Numbered from the stretch's first letter, positions 47,286 to 59,213 are shown. The stretch is DNA of 64,000 bases from Primulina eburnea (GCF_022965805.1 NC_133105.1:29544277-29608276); one strand, 5' to 3'. Translations and numbers: made by a program. Notes: generated by a model not told the origin, from the sequence alone.

Positions 47286-47349
47286 CTCCTGAGGAATTGC
47301 AGACCTAAAAGGATTGGTGCGACCATGACTTGAAGGCGAGGTGTTATAT
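47286..47349 (+). pseudogene. gag: Copia-1 gag, middle fragment
   Basis: 64 bp of Copia-1 gag caught between Copia-2 and Gypsy-B. It continues the first fragment (CTPEELQT...) and has a TAA at 47306-47308 where Copia-2 has TAC (Tyr), so Copia-1 was already defective in gag or decayed after insertion. The last five bases TATAT are the Gypsy-B target duplication. Confidence 0.85.
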
Positions 47350-47499
47350 TGTAAGGCTCGAAGATTTAGTTATCATAATCAGATGGATTTGTTGATAATT
47401 AAGATGATTGTAGATGTATTTCATTGGACTAGAAAAGAAAGGGAAATGTATAATAAAGATGTGAAAGGTGAAGAATAAATGTAAAGGGCCGAAGCTATG

Positions 47500-47760
47500 G
47501 CGCATATGCGCGAAGGAATGCGCGCATATGCATGAGAATTCCAGTAGCATTGGCGCATATGCGCGGAAAGAGTGGCGCATATGCGCGACATGTACAGCAG
47601 CCTTGGCGCATATGCGCGAGAGTAGTGGCGCATATGCGCGGAGCGTCCAGAACCATTGGCGCATATGCGCGAGTTTAGTGGCGCATATGCGCGAGTGCTA
47701 AATCTGCCGAGACAGTAGGTTCGGCGCATATGCGCGAGTAATGCCGCGCATATGCGCGAG
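47500..47760 (+). promoter_or_regulatory. U3 palindrome array, Gypsy-B 5' LTR
   Basis: Ten copies of the 12-bp perfect palindrome GCGCATATGCGC (one degenerate, GCGCATATGCAT). The CATATG cores start at 47503, 47525, 47556, 47578, 47609, 47631, 47662, 47684, 47727 and 47749. Steps are 22, 31, 22, 31, 22, 31, 22, 43 and 22 bp, that is, five pairs, the first four repeating every 53 bp. The spacers between boxes are poorly conserved. The array ends about 45 bp before the TATA box. Probable cluster of binding sites for a dimeric factor. Confidence 0.75.
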
Positions 47761-47804
47761 ACGTGTAATGCAAAGGATGAGCCATGTGTGTTAGGCATGC
47801 AAGA

Positions 47805-47815
47805 TATATATATAA
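47805..47815 (+). promoter_or_regulatory. TATA box, Gypsy-B 5' LTR
   Basis: TATATATAAGG about 45 bp downstream of the palindrome array; the likely start of element transcription follows about 30 bp later. A copy lies at 54528-54538 in the 3' LTR. Confidence 0.7.
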
Positions 47816-48730
47816 GGTGGCACGGATTCTCCTCATTCAACAGAAGAATCGGCAGGTTGCTGAGGAGGAAAGCTTTCTTTCTTAAACACCTTTACATTGC
47901 GATTGTACAAGATTTAACTATCCAAACTTTGATCCGACTTCGGTTTTGAACTCCTCTCCGTATTAGCTGCAAGGTGACGTAAGTTCTCCTTGATTCCAGC
48001 ATGTTTTGAAATATATGGATTGGGGAAATTATGAATTACACTAGATTATGTGTTCTTGTTAAGTTGAGAATTGTAGAATCGAAACCGGATTGAAAAACGG
48101 ATGTCATATGCTATTGTAATAGAATTTTATTTATATAACTTGAGTTATGTGCAGATTTGGGAGAGTATAATGTATTTATGAGATCGATTATTGATTCTTG
48201 AAATGGGATATTGGTCTATGTTGGTATATGTTGAGAATTGATTGACCGGTATCGAGAATTACGTTGTTATGCCGTCGAAATGTATTGAGATCACGTAGTG
48301 ACTTGGATATATGTTGATTTAGATTAGAAATTGATAGAGTGCGTATCCACATTTCTATTTCAGATTCGTATTGGCGACCGTGACAGCGATTCTACGACGA
48401 AAGATATAGTACATGTTTTGTTTGGGGAATTGTGACTCAAATAAGATCACATTTGAGTTTCCCAACCAAAATCACATACTTGTTTTATTGTTCATACCTT
48501 GATATGATTATGATTGTTATAGATTTGTTTATAGAATTTGTATGCAGATCTTGCTATGCTTTGTTTACAGATCGTGTAGCATTGCATTATGCTTGTTTAC
48601 AGATTTTGTATTCATGCATTAAGATAGGGCAGTCTGGAGATCAGGCAGACTACTAGATGTTCGGCGATATCTCAGCTTAGGGGAAGATCACCGCCCCTAT
48701 TGTAGACGCGGATACAGATCAGGCCGAAGT

Positions 48731-48809
48731 CTAGGAATAAGACGTACAGCACCTCGATTGGTAGGGTAGGTGACAGCCAGTGACGTCTTATTCACAACGA
48801 GATCCCTAG
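48731..48809 (+). other. Conserved LTR stem-loop, Gypsy-B 5' LTR
   Basis: AATAAGACGT (48736-48745) and ACGTCTTATT (48783-48792) pair perfectly, within CTAGG...CCTAG. A second copy is at 55454-55532 in the 3' LTR. Confidence 0.7.
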
Positions 48810-49196
48810 AGTTCTAGTCGAGTCGAGTCTAGACATGATTAGATTCACATTGCATGATTTTATATGAATGACATTCATATCAGCATGTTTCATGTTTAGA
48901 TTGTTTTATGCATGTTACATGTTTATACTGGGATTTGTTCTCACCGGTTTTCCGGCTGTTGTTATGTCTGTATGTGTGCATAACAACAGGTGGGGCAGGA
49001 TCTGGGTCGAGACAGAGATGATCGGGTTAGCGTGGAGATCACGGGCGCAGCAGAGGACTAGTGGTCTTTTTATTAGCTTTGGACTATCTTTTGTTTATAG
49101 ATGGTAGTGAACACTAGTTTTATATAGAATAAGACATGTATCTTTTGTTGTATGTTGTACAAGAAAAAGAATTAGAGCCCGGGTCCCCACAACAGG

Positions 49197-49208
49197 TGGT
49201 ATGAGAGC
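49197..49208 (+). other. Primer-binding site of Gypsy-B
   Basis: TGGTATGAGAGC, five bases after the LTR. It differs from the canonical TGGTATCAGAGC of Gypsy-A by one base. Confidence 0.85.
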
Positions 49209-49440
49209 AGAGAGTTCCTTTAGACTGAGATAGGATAGAATGAGCGGGGTAGATCGAGTCTTCTTCCTTGCTTATGATGTGCTAGCATGATTATTGCTTT
49301 CCTATTACATGTTGTTTGTGTTTGATTTCTTTCAGCATGTGATAAACTGAATCAGAACTGATTCTAGATCAGAGGTAACTGACTAGAGGATGGCTGAGAC
49401 AGTAGTATATTTTGTTTATTAATCCGTTGGGTTATTAGAT

Positions 49441-51724
49441 ATGCCTCCTAGAAGAGCAGCCGTACCTCTACGACCAGCAGCGCCAGAACAGGGGAGCACA
49501 TCCGGAGATCCTATGGATGTTACAGCGACCCCTATGGAGATGTTGCTGAAGCGATTCCAATCCTTTCGACCTCCCACCTTAAAAGGTACCGAGAATGCCA
49601 TCGAGTGCGAAAGTTGGCTTGAGGACATTGAAATGCTATTCGACTCTTTGGAGTACAGTGACGAGAAGAATAAAGCTAATTGGCCATCAATTGCAAGATA
49701 TAGCCAAGAATTGGTGGTTGAACATTAGGAGAGCTTTAGAACAGCGGGGTACCGAGATTACTTGGAAAGTATTCAAGACGGAGTTCTATCAGCGTTTCTT
49801 TCCCATATCCTATCGCAAGGATAAAGGTGTTGAATTTGCCAATTTGAGGCAAGGGCAATTAAACATTGAAGAGTACGTTGCCAAATTTTCCTCTCTGCTT
49901 CGTTTTGCACCCCATATTTCAGGAAATGATGAGGCCATGGCAGATCAGTTTATAAATGGCCTGAATCCAGATATCTTTACGTTGGTCAATACTGGGAGAC
50001 CCGATAATTTCTCGGATGCATTGAATCGTGCCAAAGGAGCTGAAGCAGGATTACTTAGGCAACGGAGTGCTCCGTATGTTGCACCGAGTCCGAGACCGCC
50101 ACCACCTCCATCCCAAGTTCCTCCTCCTCGATTCGAAAGCGATGGTAGTAGTAGTGAACGCAAAGAACAGCTGAAGGCGAAGGGGAAACAGTTTAAGCGA
50201 CCTGGGAGCAGTTCGTCCAGCTCCAGCGGATCAAGACAGACGGGTTTCGATCAAAGTTCAAGGACTTCAGGTGTCTACTGTAATTCTTGTGGAGGTAGGC
50301 ATGCGATTGAACAGTGCCAAGGAGTTACAGGCCGATGCAACATTTGTAGGCAACCGGGGCATTTTGCCAAAGTCTGTCCCCAGATGAGTGTACAGCAAGG
50401 CCAGAGTGGAAGAGCATCCGGTTCCGTACCTCAGTTTGAGCGGCAGGCATCATCAGTTCACTCTTTTCAGCCTCCACCAGTACAGACTCCACCCAGAGGC
50501 CGAGGTAGTCAGACGGTGAGTCAACCTCCGAGGCAACAGGCTCAAGTGTTTGCATTGACAGAAGAGCAAGCACAAGATGCACCAGATGATGTTATAGCAG
50601 GTAACTGCTCTCTTTATGGTTATCCTGCTTATATCTTGATAGATACAGGTGCATCACATACTCTCATTTCGGAGCGATTTGCATTGTTGCATTCTTTGCC
50701 TGTTGAGTCTTTGCTAGATGTTGTGTCTATTAATTCTCCGTTGGGAAGTGGATTGATATCTGTAACTACGGTTAGACATTGCATTCTACAGTTTGAAGGG
50801 CATGAGATTGACCTAGATTTTATAGTGTTGGGTCTAGCTGATTTTGACTGTATAGTCGGTATTGACATGCTAACAAAGTATAGAGCTACCGTGGATTGTT
50901 TCCACAAGATTGTCAGATTCAGACCCGAGATGACAGACGAGTGGAAATTCTACGGTAAGGGTTCCAGATCTCGGATTCCCTTGATTTCGGCTCTATCTAT
51001 GAACAGATTGTTGCAAAAAGGAGCAGATGGTTTCTTTATTTATGCTGTAGACATGCAGAAGTCGAGCCCGACATTGGCAGATATACCAGTAGTGCGGGAA
51101 TTTCCAGATATTTTTCCAGATGAGATCCCAGGATTACCTCCGGTTCGTGAGGTAGACTTTAGTATTGATCTTACACCAGGTACCGTCTCTATTTCGAGAG
51201 CTCCGTATAGGATGGCACCCATCGAACTAAAAGAACTGAAAGCACAGTTAGAAGATCTTCTGGCCAAGGGATATATCAGACCTAGTGTATCTCCTTGGGG
51301 CGCTCCGGTGCTGTTCGTGCGAAAGAAAGATGGTTCGATGCGATTGTGTATAGACTACCGGCAACTGAACAAGGCAACGATCAAGAATAAATATCCTTTG
51401 CCTAGGATTGATGATTTATTTGATCAGTTGCAGGGATCCTCCGTGTATTCGAAGATTGATTTGCGTTCTGGGTATCATCAGCTCAGAGTTCGAGATATAG
51501 ACATACCAAAGACAGCATTCCGAACCAGGTATGGACATTACGAATTTATTGTCATGCCTTTTGGTTTAACCAATGCTCCTGCGGTATTTATGGGCTTGAT
51601 GAACCAAGTGTTTCAGAGGTATTTAGATGAATTTGTCATTGTCTTCATCGATGATATTTTGGTGTATTCGAAGAATAGGAATGAGCATGCAGAACATCTC
51701 AGGATTGTGTTGCAGACACTGTGA
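49441..51724 (+). pseudogene. gag-pol: Gypsy-B gag-protease-RT, with frameshift and stop
   Basis: Starts at ATG 49441 (MPPRRAAVPLRP). The first frame runs to about 49668, where a 1-bp loss (GACGAGAAGAATAAAG) shifts it. The continuing frame is open to a TGA at 51722-51724. It contains Gag ([26 protein letters not shown]), zinc knuckles [13 protein letters not shown] and [14 protein letters not shown], protease LIDTGASH, and RT with FIDDILVYS. The stop replaces the Arg codon seen in Gypsy-A (TLRNEQ versus TL-stop-NEK). Downstream sequence stays in the same frame, so a single base change separates this part from the rest of Pol. Confidence 0.88.
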
Positions 51725-53974
51725 AATGAGAAATTGTATGCTAAATTGTCAAAGTGTGAGTTTTGGTTGAATCGAGTCGTATTCTTGGGGCATATCATTT
51801 CTGGAGATGGTATTTCTGTTGATCCGAGTAAAGTGGAAGCTGTGATCAATTGGCCAAGACCGACTTCGGTACCAGAAATACGCAGTTTCATGGGTCTGGC
51901 AGGATACTACCGAAGATTTATTCAAGATTTCTCCAGTATTGCAAAGCCAATAACTCAATTGACACAAAAGAATGCACCATTTGTTTGGTCAGAGGAGTGT
52001 GAGTCTAGCTTTGTTGAATTGAAGAAAAAGTTGACCAATGCTCCAGTATTGACGATACCTTCAGGTACGGGTGATTTCGTTGTATATTGTGATGCCTCTC
52101 ACAGAGGTTTGGGATGTGTTTTGATGCAGCGAGGTCATGTGGTCGCATACGCCTCGAGACAATTGAAGCCACATGAAGTCCGATACCCCATTCATGATTT
52201 GGAATTGGCGGCTATCGTATTTGCATTAAAGATTTGGCGTCATTATCTCTACGGCGAAAAATTTGAGATATTTTCCGATCACAAGAGCTTAAAGTACCTA
52301 TTTTCTCAATCAGAACTGAACATGAGGCAGCGTAGATGGCTAGATCTTCTGAAAGATTTTGACTGTGAAATCAAATATTATCCAGGGAAGTCAAATGCAG
52401 CAGCAGATGCCTTGAGTCGTAAGGTATGTTCTTTGTCCTTATCGACGATAGGTGTTAACAAGTTAGTTGAAAATTGCTGTACATCTGGATTAGAATTTGA
52501 TACAGATAGTAAGCCACTACGACTTTTTACGATCAAAGTTGAGCCCAATTTGATTATGAGGATCAAGGAAGCACAAAGAACCGATCAGAATGTGCAGAAA
52601 TCAATCCAAATGGTCAGATCAGGGCATGTATCAGAATATCAGGTACGAGATCATGTGTTGTACGTGAATAACCGTCTAGTTGTGCCAGATGTTGCAGATT
52701 TGAGACAGCAGATTCTGACAGAGGCACATTGTAGTCGGTTCAGCATTCATCCGGGTGGCAGGAAGATGTACAACGACTTGAAGACACAGTTCTGGTGGAA
52801 GCAAATGAAGTCAGACATTGCCGAATTTGTGTCTAAGTGTTTGAACTGCCAACAGGTGAAAGCTGAGAGGAAGAAACCTGGTGGATTACTTCAAAGTTTA
52901 GCCATTCCAGAATGGAAATGGGATCACATTTCCATGGATTTTGTGACGAAGTTACCACGATCATCCAGAGGCTGCGATGCGATTTGGGTTATCATTGACA
53001 GATTGACCAAATCTGCATGTTTCATCCCATACAGAATGACATATAGACAGGATCAGATGGCGGAGATTTATATTCGTGAGGTAGTCAGATTGCATGGAGT
53101 GCCGAAGTCTATCGTATCAGATCGTAATCCACGATTCACTTCACACTTCTGGCACAGTCTACAGCAGGCCTTAGGTACGACATTACACCTGAGTACTGCT
53201 TACCATCCTCAGACAGACGAACAGTCAGAGCGGACTATCCAGACTTTAGAGGATATGTTGAGAGCCGTCGTGCTAGATTTTGGCATTGGTTGGCAAGATT
53301 CCCTACCTCTTTGCGAATTCTCTTACAATAATAGCTATCGGACGAGTATCGAGATGGCACCGTTTGAAGCTTTGTATGGCAAGAAGTGCAGATCTCCGCT
53401 ATACTGTGATGACGTTTCAGAGGTACCAGAACTTGGGCCAGATATGATTCGTGACATGACAGAGAAGGTGAAACTCATTCAGAAGAGGATGAAGACAGCA
53501 CAAGATCGACAAGCAAAGTATGCCAATATCAGATGTAGACCGTTAGTATTTGAGGCGGGTGATAGAGTATTCTTAAAGATTTCTCCATTCAGAGGCGTTG
53601 TTCGATTTGGCAAACGCGAGAAACTATCTCCTCGATACATTGGTCCTTACGAGATTCTTGAGAAGATTGGCGATCGAGCTTATCGACTTGCACTTCCTCC
53701 TTCTCTATCCGGGATACATGATGTCTTTCATGTATCGATGTTGCGTAAGTATATGCCAGATGTTTCTCATGTCATTCAACCTGACGAAGCTGAACTTGAT
53801 CAGACATTGAGCTATGTGGAACAACCGATACAGATCCTTGATCGGAAAGAAAAGAAGCTCAGAACAAAGATTATTCCACTTGTGAAAGTTCAGTGGAGTC
53901 GTCATGGCATTGAGGAAGCGACTTGGGAAACAGAAGCAAGTATGAGACAGAAACATCCCGAGTTATTTACATGA
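51725..53974 (+). pseudogene. pol: Gypsy-B RNase H-integrase-chromodomain part
   Basis: In-frame continuation of Pol after the TGA. The first ATG is at 51734 (746 codons). RNase H has [10 protein letters not shown] (D120) and SDHKSLKY. Integrase has the HHCC module and a D,D(35)E core at D402, D463 and E499. Two conserved neighbours are changed relative to Gypsy-A: SDRN for SDRD and QTDEQSER for QTDGQSER. The end ([24 protein letters not shown]) is chromodomain-like. It would need readthrough of the upstream stop to be made as part of Pol. Confidence 0.88.
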
Positions 53975-54057
53975 TGTATGTAATTGTTTACTTTGCTTGT
54001 ATTGCATCTTGTTGTACTTTAAGTGATTATCTACAATTTCGAGGACGAAATCATTTC

Positions 54058-54072
54058 TTAGAGGGGGAGAAA
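54058..54072 (+). other. Polypurine tract of Gypsy-B
   Basis: TTAGAGGGGGAGAAA immediately before the 3' LTR. Confidence 0.9.
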
Positions 54073-55914
54073 TGTAAGGCTCGAAGATTTAGTTATCATA
54101 ATCAGATGGATTTGTTGATAATTAAGATGATTGTAGATGTATTTCATTGGACTAGAAAAGAAAGGGAAATGTATAATAAAGATGTGAAAGGTGAAGAATA
54201 AATGTAAAGGGCCGAAGCTATGGCGCATATGCGCGAAGGAATGCGCGCATATGCATGAGAATTCCAGTAGCATTGGCGCATATGCGCGGAAAGAGTGGCG
54301 CATATGCGCGACATGTACAGCAGCCTTGGCGCATATTCGCGAGAGTAGTGGCGCATATGCGCGGGGCGTCCAGAACCATTGGCGCATATGCGCGAGTTTA
54401 GTGGCGCATATGCGCGAGTGCTAAATCTGCCGGGACAGTAGGTTCGGCGCATATGCGCGAGTAATGCCGCGCATATGCGCGAGACGTGTAATGCAAAGGA
54501 TGAGCCATGTGTGTTAGGCATGCAAGATATATATATAAGGTGGCACGAATTCTCCTCATTCAACAGAAGAATCGGCAGGTTGCTGAGGAGGAAAGCTTTC
54601 TTTCTTAAACACCTTTACATTGCGATTGTACAAGATTTAACTATCCAAACTTTGATCCGACTTCGGTTTTGAACTCCTCTCCGTATTAGCTGCAAGGTGA
54701 CGTAAGTTCTCCTTGATTCCAGCATGTTTTGAAATATATGGATTGGGTAAATTATGAATTACACTAGATTATGTGTTCTTGCTAAGTTGAGAATTGTAGA
54801 ATCGAAACCGGATTGAAAAACGGATGTCATATGCTATTGTAATAGAATTTTAGTTATATAACTTGAGTTTTGTGCAGATTTGGGAGAGTATAATGTATTT
54901 ATGAGATCGATTATTGATTCTTGAAATGGGATATTGGTCTATGTTGGTATATGTTGAGAATTGATTGACCGGTATCGAGAATTACGTTGTTATGCCGTCG
55001 AAATGTATTGAGATCACGTAGTGACTTGGATATATGTTGATTTAGATTAGAAATTGATAGAGTGCGTATCCACATTTCTATTTCAGATTCGTATTGGCGA
55101 CCGTGACAGCGATTCTACGACGAAAGGTATAGTACATGTTTTGTTTGGGGAATTGTGACTCAAATAAGATCACATTTGAGTTTCCCAACCAAAATCACAT
55201 ACTTGTTTTATTGTTCATACCTTGATATGATTATGATTGTTATAGATTTGTTTATAGAATTTGTATGCAGATCTTGCTATGCTTTGTTTACAGATCGTGT
55301 AGCATTGCATTATGCTTGTTTACAGATTTTGTATTCATGCATTAAGATAGGGCAGTCTGGAGATCAGGCAGACTACTAGATGTTCGGCGATATCTCAGCT
55401 TAGGGGAAGATCACCGCCCCTATTGTAGACGCGGATACAGATCAGGCCGAAGTCTAGGAATAAGACGTACAGCAACTCGATTGGTAGGGTAGGTGACAGC
55501 CAGTGACGTCTTATTCACAACGGGATCCCTAGAGTTCTAGTCGAGTCGAGTCTAGACATGATTAGATTCACATTGCATGATTTTATATGAATGACATTCA
55601 TATCAGCATGTTTCATGTTTAGATTGTTTTATGCATGTTACATGTTTATACTGGGATTTGTTCTCACCGGTTTTCCTGCTGTTGTTATGTCTGTATGTGT
55701 GCATAACAACAGGTGGGGCAGGATCTGGGTCGAGACAGAGATGATCGGGTTAGCGTGGAGATCACGGGCGCAGCAGAGGACTAGTGGTCTTTTTATTAGC
55801 TTTGGACTATCTTTTGTTTATAGATGGTAGTGAACACTAGTTGTATATAGAATAAGACATGTATCTTTTGTTGTATGTTGTACAAGAAAAAGAATTAGAG
55901 CCCGGGTCCCCACA
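54073..55914 (+). repeat. Gypsy-B 3' LTR
   Basis: 1842 bp, offset exactly 6723 from the 5' LTR. Palindrome array at 54223-54483 (one box mutated to GCGCATATTCGC), TATA at 54528-54538, stem-loop at 55454-55532. Confidence 0.95.
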
Positions 55915-55919
55915 TATAT

Positions 55920-57051
55920 GCAGGCTTCGATGAACGATGAGCTGCAAAGGCGATTCGAGGATGCTAAGAATGCTGCTGACATTCATATGCACCTCAAGGA
56001 GCTCTTCGGTGAGCAAACTCGGCCTTTGAGGCATGCCACAGTAAAGGAGCTCATCACTTTACGCATGCGAGATGGGACTTCGGTCCATGAGCATGGCCTA
56101 AAGTTGATTGGGCTCGTGGACAAGCTTGTTGGCATGGATTTGATCTTGCCATCGGAGTTGACCACGGATGTGCTGTTGCTGTCGCTGCCTAGCTCTTTCG
56201 ATCCTTTTGTCGTGAACTTCAATATGAACAAGCTCGAGCCCAGCCTTGAAGAGTTGGTGAACATGCTTGTGACCTTTGAGTCCACCATCAAAAAGGAGAA
56301 GTCGGTTCTTTATGTGGGCTCTTCATCTGGCACGAAGACCGGTCCACTTGGGAAGGGAAAGAAGCGTTCTTTCAAGCGCCCCAAGAAGAGCGAGCCCTTG
56401 AAGAGGCAGACTCCGAGTACCATAGTGGCAGCCGCGCAAGCCAAGGCTGAGAAGACAGTTGACATCTGTCATCACTGCAAGAAGCCTGGACATTGGAGGC
56501 GTAACTGCAGGGAATATCTTGCGCAGAAGGGTTCTGGCAAGGGTATGTTCTATATTGAAGTAAATATCTCGATTAATTCTACTTCTTGGGTATTAGATAC
56601 CGGCTGTGGCTCACATCTCTGTAATGATTTGCAGGTGATGGGAAGAAGTAGGAGGCTCCGAGAGGGTGAGACCTTCCTGAGGATGGGCAATGGAGCAAGG
56701 GTTGCTGCCAAAGCCGTAGGAGATGTTTATTTAATATTGAACAATGATTTTAAGCTTGTTTTAAGAGATGTTTTGTATGTACCAGACTTGGTTAAAAACA
56801 TTATTTCCATTTCTATGCTTGATATTGATGGATTTTCTTGTTTATTTGGCAAAGGTGTTTGCAATATTTACAAGAATGAATGTTTAGTTGGTACGGGTGA
56901 ACTTGAAAACAATCTCTACACCTTAAAATTAAAAGATATTCCACTTAACAATGTCCAAACGATAACAACAACAAATAAGCGCAAACAAGATACTCTTAAT
57001 TCGGCACAATTATGGCATGCTCGATTAGGTCATATTTCCCTAAGAAGGACG
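55920..57051 (+). pseudogene. gag-pol: Copia-1 gag-pol, third fragment (gag to pre-integrase)
   Basis: Continues Copia-1 after Gypsy-B: QASMNDELQRRFEDAK, MRDGTSVHEHGLK, zinc knuckle CHHCKKPGHWRRNC, protease LDTGCGSHLCND, pre-integrase WHARLGHISLRR. It is open throughout and very similar to Copia-2. It ends at LRRT where Copia-3 inserts; Copia-2 continues LRRMNKLVG. Integrase, RT and RNase H of Copia-1 are not in the window. Confidence 0.88.
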
Positions 57052-59211
57052 TGTTAGAGTAGGTGCCCGTCGAGCCAAGTGTTGGCCGAGTGTTCACAAT
57101 GAAACTCTATGAATAAGCAGTCTTTATTTTAATAATATTTGAAATTATTATTTTGGCGAATCTTTATCTGTATACCCATGCTAGCTGCATAGTTAAAGCC
57201 CTTGAATATACAAATAGTAGAAAGAATATGAGATGCTCATATGATGAGTATCATGAAACTCATATTTGTAATACTGTATATTCTAAATGGTTCCTAGTCG
57301 ATTCAGCCGCCACTAAGAAGGATATAGGCCGCTCGAGTTAGAGACTAGTATCTGCGATGTGAGTACCATGTTTCATTGGTAGGGGACATTGTGATGTCCG
57401 AACATGCAGATAGGTGCTCCTTGTAGAGTGCACTGAACAACCCTCCATAAAAGGACTTTCCAAGTGGTTCTCACTTATCGAGTGGAAAAGTCCTGGTTTA
57501 TGGTTGTACAGAATTAGTCCTTATGACCCGGGACAACATTGAGACTCTATGTGCTAGAATTACACTTTGACTTGTTTACCGACTCTCATGGGGTCATCAG
57601 GTGGCAAGGTTGGGTGTTCTGTCGAAACACATAGGAGTCGATGCATTGTAGTCGGGGATTCACCGCTTACCTTCGGGTATGGATATCCTATGTGTAATCA
57701 TGTGTATGTAGGTTGAAATCTCTGGCCAGAGTATGGTTGTAATTATGAAAGGTGTTTCATAGATTACACCGTCGATGCAACTACGACATGACACATAGTA
57801 TCGATTCATTGACAACTCTCGATAAACCAATGGTTGTCGAATCGATCGGGATATATGAGTTGAAGAGACCGTACTGTACGCTAACCATAATTGAATGGTT
57901 CTTGCAGGCACTATCATGTGATACCTAGGGAATCACGTAAGCGATGCTGCTAGGCGTTTAACGTGATTGGTTGGGTACTATCAGACTTGAGTTCTGACGT
58001 TCTTACTATCAAGGAGTTGATAAGTAAGAATGGAGCAATTGGGGTATGCTCGAATAAGGACATGTTTAGTCCGAATCACATGGAGATGTGAACCCACGGC
58101 TAGTTGTATCAATGAACCATTGAGGGCCACACAAGTACTAGCTTTGTAAATCCCGATGAGAAGTAAAATAGTTCAATGTGTTGAACGGCTTATAAAGGAG
58201 TTTATAAACGTAAGGAAAATTAGAAGTATGACTTCTATAAAGGAGAAAATAGTTCAATGTGTTGAACGGCTTATAAATGTGTTTATAAGTGTAAAGAAAA
58301 ATAGAAGTATGACTTCTATGAGAGAAATGTAAATTTTGATTTATGGAAGTGTTCCTAAATTAAAATTTGGCCAAGAGAATAATGTATTTGAAAATTGTGA
58401 TTTTCATAAACATTATAATGGACTAAATTAAATTAATTCAAGTGTTGAATTAATCAAACACTAGTGGGCCTTGTAGATCCCAAATAATTAAATTAATTCA
58501 AGTGTTGGATTAATTAAATAATATTGAGTCTAGTAGAGCTCAATTAAAATAATTATTTAACTAGTGGGACTTGGGTAAATTCAAGTAATGTTTAATTAGT
58601 CTCAAATATGTTTGAGATAATTAAATTTAGTCCAAAGTTTTTAATTTGATTAAAAACTATATTGTATGCATGCATGGGAGGTGAAGGGTTGGAGATTACT
58701 TTTGAATAAAATAATGGCATGGCATGCTACTTTTCACTTTTGCTTTTTGCAACACCAAGACATGGAATTAAAAATTATTCTCCTCCCTCCTCCAAGCATG
58801 ATGGCCGAAACCTCTCTTCCTCATTCTCTCCATTTTTCTCTTCTTTTGTGTTCTTCAATTTGTTGGAGAAAACACACACTTCTCTTTGAAAAATCCTCAC
58901 ATTTTTCTAGTGCAAATTGTGAGGGGATCTACCTAGTTGGTGGTGGGCCTAATTTGAAGGAAAGATTCAAGAAGAAAGGAGGAGAGCTTGTAGATTCATC
59001 TTCCATTCAAGAGCTTTGTTGTTTGACAACAAAGTTGGAGCCAACATCAACTTTTTAAAGTTGATAGGTAAAACTTCTAAACATCCTATGTATGTTTTTG
59101 ATCTTGTAAATATTACACAAGATTCATTTGGGGTGGCCGAAATTTGTGCCTCAAAATTTCGAATTTTTGCTTCCGTTGCGGCTTCCGGCCACCGTAACCG
59201 GTCCGCTTTCA
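57052..59211 (+). repeat. Copia-3 5' LTR
   Basis: 2160 bp, TGTTAGAGTAGG...CCGCTTTCA. It contains a local duplication at about 58165-58330, where AATAGTTCAATGTGTTGAACGG and the following GTATGACTTCTAT stretch occur twice; that explains much of its extra length over Copia-1. Confidence 0.9.
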
Positions 59212-59213
59212 AG

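Larger units (their letters stand above)
47350..49191 (+). repeat. Gypsy-B 5' LTR
   Basis: 1842 bp, TGTAAGGCTCGAAG...GGGTCCCCACA. U3 carries ten palindromic boxes (47500-47760), a TATA box (47805-47815) and the conserved stem-loop (48731-48809). Confidence 0.95.
47350..55914 (+). mobile_element. Gypsy-B: near-complete Ty3/gypsy chromovirus
   Basis: An 8565-bp element on the + strand inserted in Copia-1 gag. The target duplication TATAT (47345-47349 and 55915-55919) is perfect. LTRs 47350-49191 and 54073-55914 are both 1842 bp and differ at about 13 sites by eye (about 99.3% identity). The primer site, gag-pol with two lesions, and a purine tract are present. Its proteins are close to Gypsy-A but the LTR U3 is different, so the two are sister families. 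Tekay/Del-like by domain order and C-terminal chromodomain-like end. Confidence 0.95.
33304..57051 (+). mobile_element. Copia-1: Ty1/copia element, interrupted, 3' part missing
   Basis: The 5' LTR (33304-35380), primer site, 1.8-kb leader and gag-pol of a + strand copia element. The coding part is split in three by Copia-2 (37365-47280) and Gypsy-B (47350-55914). The pieces 37202-37364, 47286-47349 and 55920-57051 join without loss once the nested elements and one copy of each target duplication are removed. It stops in the pre-integrase region at 57051, where Copia-3 begins. The 3' end must lie beyond the window or be lost. Left flank (GTTTA, 33299-33303) is satellite. Confidence 0.9.

Noticed and set aside
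47500..47760. CRISPR-like reading of the evenly spaced palindromes (also at 11161-11389 and 63131-63410)
   Set aside because: Boxes are only 12-14 bp, spacers 9-40 bp and uneven, the context is a plant LTR, and the arrays at the first two sites are duplicated with their LTRs.
47344..47840. Frames of about 106-139 codons rich in RICA/AHMRQ repeats
   Set aside because: They are translations of the palindrome array in the LTR; the periodic peptide reflects the DNA boxes.
57052..59211. Copia LTR at 57052 as the 3' LTR of Copia-1
   Set aside because: It follows the pre-integrase codons, not a purine tract, and is itself followed by a primer site, leader and gag, so it is the 5' LTR of another element.
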